From assembly GCA_023412915.1 (NCBI GenBank), contig JAEZRE010000013.1:1-64000 (forward strand): a stretch of DNA of 64,000 nucleotides, read 5' to 3'. The position numbers and the translations under genes are program-made. Numbering within the stretch: the first letter of the stretch is position 1; each line of letters opens with the position of its first letter. This DNA comes from Bacillota bacterium. Lineage in GTDB: Bacteria > Bacillota > Clostridia > Acetivibrionales > DTU013. The notes under the pieces are model-generated. The model did no database searches and was not told the DNA's origin. It worked only from the letters and a program-made list of their open reading frames with translations. Below, piece after piece: positions 25,572 through 33,781 of the stretch.

Positions 25572-26375
25572 ATGAGGAAGCTTTTAGTGTCATTTTTAAT
25601 TGGACTAGCGGTCATGATGAACGCAACGTTTGCAGCTGCTGCGGCCGCTCCGGTATTTGACACAACCGGACTTAACTCCGGTATCGTGGCTATAGCCTAC
25701 AATTCGGATTCTGACAAAAGGCTAAAGGTCATGGTCGAAAAAAGCGGTAAGTCAATCACATATGATCTCAATAACGACGGCCTGACGGAATGCTTTCCGC
25801 TCCAGATGGGCGAAGGACAGTACAGGATAAGCGTGCTGGAAAATACCAGCGGCACCGGTTACAAATACATTTCTACAAAAGAGGTTGATCTCGATATCAC
25901 TGATGATAAAAAAATCTATCTGGCATCAGTGCAGAACATCAGATGGAACAGTGACATGGAAGCGATCAAAACAGCATCGAAGCTTACAAAAGGTCTTTCT
26001 ACGGACAGTGAAAAAATAAAGGCGATATACGATTACGTGACCAGTAATATATCCTACGATTACGACAAGCTCGCAAAGCTGAAAAAAACCTATGTTCCGG
26101 ACATTGACAATACAATCGCCTGCGGTAAGGGTATCTGTTATGATTTCTCGTCGGTGTTTGCCGCAATGCTTCGCAGCCAGGGTATCCCGGCCAAGCTTAT
26201 AAAGGGATATTCGCCGAACGTTGAAGGCTACCACTCCTGGAACGAGGTCTACAACTCCGATACTGGAAAATGGGTGGTCATAGATACAACCTACGATTCG
26301 CAGATGAAAGCGGCGAAAAAGCTGTACAGCATGGAGAAGAAACAGTCGCAATATTCCGTGTCCTACGAGTTTTGA
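25572..26375 (+). CDS. Secreted transglutaminase-like protein
   Basis: A 267-residue protein with a signal peptide (MRKLLVSFLIGLAVMMNATF, Ala-rich cleavage region). The C-terminal half is a transglutaminase/cysteine-protease-like fold. The catalytic Cys is in CGKGICYDFSSVFAAML, the His in GYHSWNEVYN, and the Asp in WVVIDTTYD, all in the right order and spacing. KAIYDYVTSNISYDYDK is the usual lead-in. It may crosslink or cleave surface proteins; the substrate is unknown. Its start lies directly behind the second c-di-GMP aptamer and a terminator follows, so it is probably a single-gene unit. The pilus operon begins 290 bases on. ATG 25572 is used rather than the TTG before it. Confidence 0.88.
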   Translation: MRKLLVSFLIGLAVMMNATFAAAAAAPVFDTTGLNSGIVAIAYNSDSDKRLKVMVEKSGKSITYDLNNDGLTECFPLQMGEGQYRISVLENTSGTGYKYISTKEVDLDITDDKKIYLASVQNIRWNSDMEAIKTASKLTKGLSTDSEKIKAIYDYVTSNISYDYDKLAKLKKTYVPDIDNTIACGKGICYDFSSVFAAMLRSQGIPAKLIKGYSPNVEGYHSWNEVYNSDTGKWVVIDTTYDSQMKAAKKLYSMEKKQSQYSVSYEF

Positions 26376-26390
26376 CAGGGCAGCAAGGAA

Positions 26391-26419
26391 ACTGTTGACG
26401 ACTCGTCAGCAGTTTTTTT
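26391..26419 (+). terminator. Terminator after the transglutaminase gene
   Basis: ACTGTTGACGA (26391-26401) pairs with TCGTCAGCAGT (26403-26413), the innermost bases opening as the loop, with a seven-T tail. It separates the riboswitch unit from the pilus operon. Confidence 0.85.
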
Positions 26420-26523
26420 ATACTCTGATATTACAAATTAATGTTAAAAAATAAAACATGTATCGACAAAAAAATAAATTTTTTTGGCAAATACCATTAA
26501 AACACTTAAACCCAGCGCTACGA

Positions 26524-26553
26524 TTGACGATATAATTGCAGAGGTGTTATAAT
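26524..26553 (+). promoter_or_regulatory. Probable promoter of the type IV pilus operon
   Basis: TTGACG (26524-26529) and a perfect TATAAT (26548-26553) are 18 bases apart. They precede an AT-rich leader of about 105 bases before pilB. No c-di-GMP aptamer is visible in that leader. Confidence 0.6.
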
Positions 26554-26665
26554 CCGAAGATAACCAAGTTTACATAAATTACGAAATTAAGTTGTAAATA
26601 TCGACATTTTATAGATAACCTTACAAATAGCTAAGCAGAAAATAAACAGGAAAAGAGTTATTTAG

Positions 26666-28342
26666 ATGAGGGAACGAAGAAGACTGGGAGATATACTAAT
26701 GTCCGCGGGTAAGCTTACAGCTGCCCAGCTTGGTGCTGCGCTTGAAATACAGAGCCGGACTAAAAAGAGGATCGGCGCAGTTCTGATCGACGAAGGCATT
26801 CTTACCGAATCGGAAATAATAGATACCCTGTCAGAGCAATTGTCTATCAAACGCATCGACATAGACAATACCTATGTCGAGCCTGAGATTGCCAGAAGCA
26901 TTCCTAAAGAGGTCGCAAGAAAGCATAACCTCATACCCGTCTATTTACGGGATGATAAGCTCGTCGTAGCCATGAGCGACCCTCTCAACGTTTTTGCAAT
27001 AGACGACGTCTGTTTTATCACACAGAAAAAAGTAGAACCTGTGATTGCAGCCAAAAGCTCGATAGAAAAAGCGATCGAGTTCTATTTCAGCAAACAGGCC
27101 ACCGACAAAGCAATAGAGGATCTGAAGAAGGAGTACGCGAATCCCGCCGAAGTAAAAATAGATCCCGACGAAACGGACGATATCCAATCGGCGCCTGCCG
27201 TAAGACTCACAAACTCCATTATAAACCAGGCCATTACAACAAACGCGAGCGATATCCACATCGAGCCGTTTGAAACCTACGTCTCGGTTCGCTACAGGGT
27301 GGACGGCGTTCTGTTCGAAGGTAACAGGATCCCTGAAAACCTATATTCCGCCGTATCAACAAGGATAAAAATAATGGCAGGGATGAATATTGCGGAGAAA
27401 AGGGTTCCCCAGGATGGCAGGATAGAGATGGATATCAATGGTAAAAGCTATGATTTCCGTGTTTCATCACTGCCGACGGTATTCGGCGAAAAAGTAGTCA
27501 TAAGGGTGCTCGACAGGACTACCTTCAATTATAACCGTGATAAACTGGGTTTTACAGCCGGCGAAAACGAGCTGATGGATAAAATAATACATATGCCGTA
27601 TGGGATTGTCCTTTTGACGGGACCAACAGGCAGCGGCAAAACAACCACGCTTTATACCTTTCTAAATGAAGTAAACACTCCGGATAAAAACATAGTAACG
27701 GTTGAAGATCCGGTAGAATACATGCTCGAAGGCATAAACCAGGTACAGGTCAACAACAAGGCCGGGCTTACCTTTGCCGCAGGACTGAGGAGCATACTGA
27801 GACAGGATCCGGATATTATCATGATTGGTGAGATCCGTGACGAGGAAACAGCGCAAATAGCTGTACGTGCCGCAATTACAGGGCATCTGGTCCTGTCCAC
27901 GCTGCATACGAACGACGCACCCGGAGCGATAACAAGGCTCGTCGACATGGGAATCGAACCCTATCTTGTGGCCGACGCCGTTGTAGGAGTTATTGCCCAA
28001 CGATTGGTCAGGCGTCTTTGCGCAAACTGCAAGACAGCTTACATGTCGGACGAAAATGAAATGAAATTACTCAATGTCGATAAACCTGCAAGGCTTTATA
28101 AAGCGGAAGGCTGTCCGGTCTGCCACAGTTCGGGTTACAAAGGCAGGACCGCGATACATGAGGTAATGTCGGTTGGAAGCGAAATACGCAGGATCATAGA
28201 GCACAGAGGCAACGCGGAGGAACTCAGGGAAATGGCCGTAAAGGAAGGAATGGTCAACCTCTTCGAAAGCTGCAAGGCTCTGGTTCTGAGAGGCGAAACT
28301 ACAATACAGGAAATGGTGAAAACAGTATATGCAAGAGATTAA
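26666..28342 (+). CDS. pilB: Type IV pilus assembly ATPase PilB
   Basis: The extension motor of the pilus, 558 residues. The N-terminal MshE/GspE domain starts RRRLGDILMSAGKLTAAQLG. The secretion-ATPase core has Walker A GPTGSGKTTTLY, the Asp box TVEDPVEYMLEGINQVQVN, Walker B DPDIIMIGEIRDEET and the His box HLVLSTLHTND. The zinc-binding tetracysteine appears as CANC and CPVC, a PilB rather than PilT hallmark. Its last 14 bases overlap pilT. It is the first gene of the operon. Confidence 0.96.
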   Translation: MRERRRLGDILMSAGKLTAAQLGAALEIQSRTKKRIGAVLIDEGILTESEIIDTLSEQLSIKRIDIDNTYVEPEIARSIPKEVARKHNLIPVYLRDDKLVVAMSDPLNVFAIDDVCFITQKKVEPVIAAKSSIEKAIEFYFSKQATDKAIEDLKKEYANPAEVKIDPDETDDIQSAPAVRLTNSIINQAITTNASDIHIEPFETYVSVRYRVDGVLFEGNRIPENLYSAVSTRIKIMAGMNIAEKRVPQDGRIEMDINGKSYDFRVSSLPTVFGEKVVIRVLDRTTFNYNRDKLGFTAGENELMDKIIHMPYGIVLLTGPTGSGKTTTLYTFLNEVNTPDKNIVTVEDPVEYMLEGINQVQVNNKAGLTFAAGLRSILRQDPDIIMIGEIRDEETAQIAVRAAITGHLVLSTLHTNDAPGAITRLVDMGIEPYLVADAVVGVIAQRLVRRLCANCKTAYMSDENEMKLLNVDKPARLYKAEGCPVCHSSGYKGRTAIHEVMSVGSEIRRIIEHRGNAEELREMAVKEGMVNLFESCKALVLRGETTIQEMVKTVYARD

Positions 28343-29411
28343 TACGAGGGATCTGAATGAGCTGCTGGACTATACATGCAGCCTGAAGGCATCGGACCTG
28401 CATATCAATGTCGGAAGCAGACCGACGGTTAGACACAATTCCATATTGCAGCCGATACCGGGTACAGAGGCGGTTACCCCCGAAATATCTCGCGAACTGG
28501 TTGAGTCGGTATTGGACGAGGACAAAAAGAAATGGCTCGAGGATAACGGGGACGTGGACTTTTCATTCTCTAAGCCGGGATTGGGACGTTTCAGGGTAAA
28601 TGTTTACAAGCAGCGCGGTACATATTCCATGGCGGTCAGGTCGCTGCCGTTCAATATTCCTACGTTCGATTCGCTCGGCTTGCCTCCGGTCATCAGGACC
28701 TTTGCCAAAAAGCCAAGGGGACTGGTACTCGCAACCGGACCTACAGGGAGCGGAAAATCGACTACGCTAGCATGCCTGGTAAACATAGTCAATGAGGAGC
28801 GCCAGGCACACATTATAACTATAGAGGATCCGATAGAATATCTGCACAAGCATAAAAACGGATTGATCGACCAGAGGGAGATAGGCTCTGATACAAGGTC
28901 TTTTGCATCGGCGTTGAGAGCTACTTTGAGGGAAGACCCCGATGTGATACTGGTCGGCGAAATGAGGGACCCGGAAACTATATCAATAGCGCTTACGGCG
29001 GCCGAAACGGGACATCTGGTTTTTTCAACATTGCATACAGTAGGGGCAGCCAAAACGATAGACAGGATCATAGATTCCTTCCCGCCGTCGCAGCAGAATC
29101 AGGTAAAAAGCCAGCTGGCGACTGTTCTGGAGGGCGTTATCTCGCAGCAGCTTCTGCCCAGGAAGGATGGAACCGGCGTCGTGGCTGCCATCGAGATAAT
29201 GCTGGTGAACCCGGCGATAAGGAACCTGATCAGAGAGGGAAAACCGTATCAGATAAACAGCGTTATACAGACCAGCGCCGCGAGCGGCATGCAGTCGCTG
29301 GAGGCGACTCTGGCGCAGTTCGTTACGGACGGGATCATAACGCAGGAGGACGCAATGGCGCGCGCCGCCGACCCTCAGATACTTTTCCAGCTATTGAACA
29401 AGAGGTGGTAG
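28329..29411 (+). CDS. pilT: Type IV pilus retraction ATPase PilT
   Basis: A 360-residue PilT-type ATPase that powers retraction and twitching. ASDLHINVGSRPTVR is the typical N terminus. Walker A is GPTGSGKSTTLA, the Asp box ITIEDPIEYLH, Walker B DPDVILVGEMRDPETI and the His box HLVFSTLHT. It lacks the tetracysteine motif, and its C-terminal AIRNLIREGK helix matches PilT. It overlaps pilB, so the two motors are made together. Confidence 0.96.
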   Translation: MQEINTRDLNELLDYTCSLKASDLHINVGSRPTVRHNSILQPIPGTEAVTPEISRELVESVLDEDKKKWLEDNGDVDFSFSKPGLGRFRVNVYKQRGTYSMAVRSLPFNIPTFDSLGLPPVIRTFAKKPRGLVLATGPTGSGKSTTLACLVNIVNEERQAHIITIEDPIEYLHKHKNGLIDQREIGSDTRSFASALRATLREDPDVILVGEMRDPETISIALTAAETGHLVFSTLHTVGAAKTIDRIIDSFPPSQQNQVKSQLATVLEGVISQQLLPRKDGTGVVAAIEIMLVNPAIRNLIREGKPYQINSVIQTSAASGMQSLEATLAQFVTDGIITQEDAMARAADPQILFQLLNKRW

Positions 29412-29418
29412 AAACAGG

Positions 29419-30621
29419 ATGCCAATTTATGTATACAACGCGAAAAACCTTAAAGGAGAAGCGCTTAACGGGGAACATGAGTGCGTATCCCTCGATGCCC
29501 TTGAATACATGCTCCGCTCGAAAGGCTACTTTCTTGTCGAGTCGAGAGTCAAGGGCAAAGAGTATACGTTTTCGGGCCTCGTAAGCAGGATAAACGCAAA
29601 GGATATCGCCGTGTTCTGCCGGCAATTCGCAGTCATAATAAATTCAGGTATAACACTCCTGGAGGCTGTTGCGATACTACGGGACCAGTCGCCCAAGAAG
29701 CGCCAGAAAAAGGTGCTCGAGGAGGTCTATACGGAATTGCAGAAGGGCCGCGTGTTTTCAGAGGCGATAAAGCCTTACGTGGACATGTTCCCAGAATTCC
29801 TCCAGAACATGATCAGGGTGGGAGAGGCGAGCGGCGCCCTTGATACCATACTCAACAGGCTTGCCGAATATTACGAGAACGATCATAAGGTCAGGCGCAA
29901 GGTCAAAAGCGCGATGACATATCCGGTGATACTGGGTGTTCTGACGATCGGGGTAGTAATAATGCTGATGGTGGCGGTGCTCCCGATGTTCTCGAACATC
30001 CTTGAAGGAATGGGAGGCGAGCTGCCGGCGGTAACAAAAGTGTTAATGGCTTTGAGCAGTTTTATGGCAAAAAACATCCTGATAATAATTGCTTTGATTA
30101 TTTTGATTGTCGTTTTTGGTTCATACCTATTGAGGACTGAAAATGGCCGTTTGTGGTATGACGGGATAAAGCTCAAGCTTCCGGTGGTAAGCAAGGTCGT
30201 TCTGAAAACCATTGCCGCCAGGTTTGCCAGGAGTATGAGCATTCTCCTGAAAAGCGGTATACCCATCATCAACGCAATGGAGATAATGTGCGACCTGATA
30301 GGAAACCGCGAAGTAGAAAGGCAGTTTTCACGGGTCAAGGATGAGATAGAAGAAGGAAAAGGCATAGCAGGTCCGTTAAGAAGGCTTGACATATTCCCAC
30401 CGCTGTTGGTCCATATGATAACAGTCGGTGAGAGCACCGGCGAGCTCGACGAGATGCTGGGGCGCACGGCTGGATTCTTCGATGAAGAGGTGGAAGAGGC
30501 GGTAGAAAAGACTGTGGCACTTGTTGAACCCGTAATGATAATTTTCATGGCAGGCATAATAGGCACGATAATAATTTCCATTATGCTTCCTATGGTCAGC
30601 CTCATGAACACTGTAAACTAA
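29419..30621 (+). CDS. pilC: Type IV pilus inner-membrane platform protein PilC
   Basis: A 400-residue GspF/PilC protein. Two T2SSF domains are seen, each starting with a cytoplasmic FCRQFAVIINSGITLLEA- or FARSMSILLKSGIPI-type segment and ending in GEASGALD or GESTGELD followed by a membrane span. Three hydrophobic spans fit the family. It docks pilin subunits onto the ATPases. It follows pilT by 7 bases. Confidence 0.95.
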   Translation: MPIYVYNAKNLKGEALNGEHECVSLDALEYMLRSKGYFLVESRVKGKEYTFSGLVSRINAKDIAVFCRQFAVIINSGITLLEAVAILRDQSPKKRQKKVLEEVYTELQKGRVFSEAIKPYVDMFPEFLQNMIRVGEASGALDTILNRLAEYYENDHKVRRKVKSAMTYPVILGVLTIGVVIMLMVAVLPMFSNILEGMGGELPAVTKVLMALSSFMAKNILIIIALIILIVVFGSYLLRTENGRLWYDGIKLKLPVVSKVVLKTIAARFARSMSILLKSGIPIINAMEIMCDLIGNREVERQFSRVKDEIEEGKGIAGPLRRLDIFPPLLVHMITVGESTGELDEMLGRTAGFFDEEVEEAVEKTVALVEPVMIIFMAGIIGTIIISIMLPMVSLMNTVN

Positions 30622-30675
30622 GCACAGGTAACAATTAAGGTAACTATAAACAATATTTTATGGGGAGGATGTTAT

Positions 30676-31074
30676 ATGTTTAAAGCACTGGTAAAAAAGA
30701 GCAAGGGCAACAAAGGCTTCACACTGATCGAACTCATCGTGGTCATCGCGATCATCGCCATTTTGGCGCTGATACTTGTACCCAGGTTCGCAGGCTTCAC
30801 CAGCAGGGCAAAGGATAGCGCTGACGCTGCTACAGCAAAAACAATTGAAACTGCAGTACAAACATTGATTGCAAACGGTGAAATGACAGGAAACGGAAGT
30901 TTTGATGTCGATAATGGAACGGATGTCTCAACACCGACCAGTTCACTTACTTGTTCAGGGATCGAGACTAAACTTCAGGAGCTCCTCGGGACTTCTGTAA
31001 AAGAGCAATCAGGAGATGCAGAAGGGTTCACTGTAACAGTTACCGGTAGTTCGATTGCTGTTACTAAGAAATAA
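30676..31074 (+). CDS. pilA: Major type IV pilin
   Basis: A 132-residue prepilin. The leader MFKALVKKSKGNKG ends in the prepilin peptidase site, followed by FTLIELIVVIAIIAILALIL with Glu5, the classical class III signal and assembly helix. The small Thr/Ser-rich globular domain has one Cys. A strong Shine-Dalgarno sequence GGGGAGG and a stable hairpin pair just downstream suggest that it is the abundant subunit. No prepilin peptidase gene (pilD) is in the window. Confidence 0.93.
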   Translation: MFKALVKKSKGNKGFTLIELIVVIAIIAILALILVPRFAGFTSRAKDSADAATAKTIETAVQTLIANGEMTGNGSFDVDNGTDVSTPTSSLTCSGIETKLQELLGTSVKEQSGDAEGFTVTVTGSSIAVTKK

Positions 31075-31099
31075 TTACTGATTAAACATGTTGCTATTT

Positions 31100-31160
31100 C
31101 CAGCCACTCGCGCATTGCGCCGGGTGGCTGGAGCATACAGGTACGCCCGCTCAGACGGGC
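31100..31160 (+). promoter_or_regulatory. Stable hairpins between pilA and the minor prepilins
   Basis: CCAGCCAC (31100-31107) pairs with GTGGCTGG (31124-31131), and GCCCG (31145-31149) pairs with CGGGC (31156-31160). There is no T run, so these look more like mRNA 3'-end stabilisers or attenuators than full terminators. They would raise pilA mRNA over the downstream genes. Confidence 0.55.
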
Positions 31161-31191
31161 TTAGCTGCATGTTTTTGAAGGGGTTTGTAAT

Positions 31192-31596
31192 ATGAGAAAC
31201 CGGAATGGTTATACATTGCTCGAGATGATACTTGTCATTGCCATTATACTGATTCTTTCGCTGGCTGCATACCCGCGGATCTCGGGATATATGGAATCGA
31301 GGAGGGAGCAGTACCGGCAGAACCAGGAGTATATGGTCAACAAGGCGTTGATGCAGTATTACGCCATGACGGGAAGATATTACAGCGTCACGGTCAGCGG
31401 TTGCGGTGACATAGACGGCGACGGCAGCGATGAGGCACAGCTTGAGGCTACGGACGTAGAAACGCTTTTCAGTGAACTCAGGAACAAGACCGGAGCGACC
31501 GTCAGCGCGGGAGATTACGAATACTGGAGCCGGAGTGTTCCGGCAAGTGTCCCGGGTACTGTTTCACTTACGAGGGTTTATGTGGATGAGAAGTAA
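31192..31596 (+). CDS. Minor prepilin-like protein
   Basis: A 134-residue prepilin with a short leader, MRNRNG, then YTLLEMILVIAIILILSLAA. The class III motif is kept with Tyr in place of Phe at +1 and Glu at +5. The rest is a small, polar, Tyr-rich domain. It probably sits in the tip or initiation complex of the pilus. The next gene starts inside its end (11-base overlap). Confidence 0.85.
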   Translation: MRNRNGYTLLEMILVIAIILILSLAAYPRISGYMESRREQYRQNQEYMVNKALMQYYAMTGRYYSVTVSGCGDIDGDGSDEAQLEATDVETLFSELRNKTGATVSAGDYEYWSRSVPASVPGTVSLTRVYVDEK

Positions 31597-32131
31597 CAAC
31601 AAGGGCTTCACACTGATTGAATTGATCGTTGGAATGGCGGTAATGGGGATTTTGACGGTAATGCTGCTTTACGTTTTCACGGCTGGGCGGAATTCATACC
31701 AGACCCTCAATGACAGCAGCAAGGCGGAGAATGAAGCGCGGATCGCCATGTCGTACCTGACGACGCAGATAAGGCAGAATGACGCTGTAACGACTTCAGG
31801 CGGCGGAATCGATGTACATAACGTCAAGGTTATACCGGCCAGGTCGTTAATACCCGTCCATTTGCAGGTCACAGACGGGACAGATGTCAGGCATATTTAT
31901 GCGGTAGCCTCGGGCAGCGCCTGCGAACTGAGGGAATCGGCTTCGGAATCGTGGTATACGGACAATGCCGCGTCGGTAATAGCGGAAGGCCTCTACAGAG
32001 TGACATTTACAACGCGTGGAGCTATAAGCGGAAATACAGTGGTCGGTATAGCCATCGAATACAGGAGCGGGAGGAATTCCGATATTAAAAAGCTGGAAGA
32101 ATCCATTACCCTTAGGGCGGAGGAGAATTAG
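31586..32131 (+). CDS. Minor prepilin-like protein
   Basis: A 181-residue prepilin. MRSNNKG precedes FTLIELIVGMAVMGILTVML, a full class III signal with Glu5. I chose ATG 31586, which has GAGGG nine bases ahead; the in-frame ATG at 31580 would be too close, and the upstream frame from 31472 would bury the signal. The PilW/PilJ-like order (small prepilin, then larger prepilin) suggests a minor pilin complex. Confidence 0.85.
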   Translation: MRSNNKGFTLIELIVGMAVMGILTVMLLYVFTAGRNSYQTLNDSSKAENEARIAMSYLTTQIRQNDAVTTSGGGIDVHNVKVIPARSLIPVHLQVTDGTDVRHIYAVASGSACELRESASESWYTDNAASVIAEGLYRVTFTTRGAISGNTVVGIAIEYRSGRNSDIKKLEESITLRAEEN

Positions 32132-32202
32132 CCGCACCAAAGGGAACACGCATACAAAGGACAAAAATCCTATGAAAAGTATGATTTGCAGGGGGATTGC
32201 CG

Positions 32203-33780
32203 ATGTTTGAAAAAAAGGTGCTGGGTCTTGACATAGGTTCAAAATACATAAAGATGGCCTTGGTGACTAAAGGTAAAAAGCAGGTTGTACTAAAAACGCT
32301 GCTCGCTCCAACACCCGAAGATAGTGTAGCGGACGGCGAACTGCGAAGTACGGGAACAGTTGCGGCGAGGATACGCGCCACTCTTACAGAGAACAGGATC
32401 AATCCTTCGGAGCTATACATATCCATAAACTCCCCCAATGTAGTAGTCAGGGATATCAGACTCCCGGCATTAAAAGCCAACGAAATTGACCCTGCGATAG
32501 AGTTTGAGCTGCTGCAGTCTTTTCCGGGCATAATACAGACGCATACCATCAGCAACAAGGTATATTCCGCGCCTAACATGCCGGTGGAGGGTATCGCAGC
32601 CTTTTGTCCCGACAAGATACTAAATGATTTTGCCAAAATGGCAAGGGAGCTCGGGGTACCGCTCAAATCAATAGACATAAATGCCAACGCGCTTGCCAAG
32701 GTATCGAAAAGGTTTGCGCCGCAGGGTCAGGAAAACGGGACCATGGTCGTCGTGGATATAGGTTATACTATGTCGCAGGTCAACCTGGTATCCGCCGGAC
32801 AGCTGCTTCTCAGCAGACAGATATCCAACGGCCTTATCGGGTTCGACCGCCTGGTAGCCAACAGGTCGGGCATTACGCTTGAAGAGGCTGAAGTCGTCAG
32901 GCAGAATAACAGGTACGCCACATACAATCTTGATCACGAAGATATAAAAAGTTTCACAAGACTCGCCTTCTCTGCGGTGGAGGAGCAGATCCGCCAGATG
33001 ATCGATTATTACAGATACAATAAGGCGAAGGACAGCAATGTTTCGGAAATAGTGCTGTTTACGGGGCGCGGTATCGGAGAGGGCCTCTCGGAATACCTGA
33101 ACGAAGTTTTCAATATTCCCGTAAATACCTTGAAACCATATGTAAAATCACAGACTGACGACGGCACGATCACCATGATGGCGGCTGCCATAGGCGCGGC
33201 ACTGGCTCCTGAGGACGGAGGGAAGGACATCAACCTCATTCCGAAGCTTAAGGAACTGAGAGCCGCAGGTCTTAAGCGTATCAAGCTGACGAGGGTGCTT
33301 GCAGTAGTCGCGGGAATGGCCCTGCTGGCAACGGGAGCGTACACCTACCTCAAATACGCCGCCGATAAGGCTAGAACAGAGGATATGCTGATCCAGTCGG
33401 AGATAATAAAATTCTCTGTAATAAATCAGACAAAAACCGAGGTGAAGGACCGTCAGGACCAGTTGGCCGGCATAAAAGGCGTTCTTAAGAGCTTTGAAGC
33501 AGGCTTGATCTCGAATACCGAGCTTTTTGACAGTATCAGCAAGTCAATGCCGGACTCAATTTTTTCTGTGAATTACTCCATTACCGAGGCCGGCGTTATA
33601 AATATGAACGGCATCACGAAGGACCGACCCGGACTTGCCGACTTCATATACAACCTCAAGCAGTTGGAATGTGTGGACAGCGTTGTGCTGTTGGGCGTCA
33701 ATATGAGGGCGGGAGAGGACAAAAAACCGATCGATTACGACTTTACCCTCGCGATCAAATTGAGAAAGGCAGGTGCGTGA
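32203..33780 (+). CDS. PilM-PilN fusion protein
   Basis: A 525-residue protein that joins two usually separate pilus components. Residues 1 to about 345 are PilM, an actin-like cytoplasmic ATPase: VLGLDIGSKYIKMALV, MVVVDIGYTMSQVNLV and VLFTGRGIGEGLSEYLN match the phosphate and adenosine motifs. From about 365, RIKLTRVLAVVAGMALLATGAY is a membrane span followed by a PilN-like coiled coil and ferredoxin-like domain. Together they would link cytoplasm and periplasm-side parts of the alignment complex in one chain. ATG 32203 has GGGGG seven bases ahead. Confidence 0.85.
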   Translation: MFEKKVLGLDIGSKYIKMALVTKGKKQVVLKTLLAPTPEDSVADGELRSTGTVAARIRATLTENRINPSELYISINSPNVVVRDIRLPALKANEIDPAIEFELLQSFPGIIQTHTISNKVYSAPNMPVEGIAAFCPDKILNDFAKMARELGVPLKSIDINANALAKVSKRFAPQGQENGTMVVVDIGYTMSQVNLVSAGQLLLSRQISNGLIGFDRLVANRSGITLEEAEVVRQNNRYATYNLDHEDIKSFTRLAFSAVEEQIRQMIDYYRYNKAKDSNVSEIVLFTGRGIGEGLSEYLNEVFNIPVNTLKPYVKSQTDDGTITMMAAAIGAALAPEDGGKDINLIPKLKELRAAGLKRIKLTRVLAVVAGMALLATGAYTYLKYAADKARTEDMLIQSEIIKFSVINQTKTEVKDRQDQLAGIKGVLKSFEAGLISNTELFDSISKSMPDSIFSVNYSITEAGVINMNGITKDRPGLADFIYNLKQLECVDSVVLLGVNMRAGEDKKPIDYDFTLAIKLRKAGA

Positions 33781-33781
33781 A

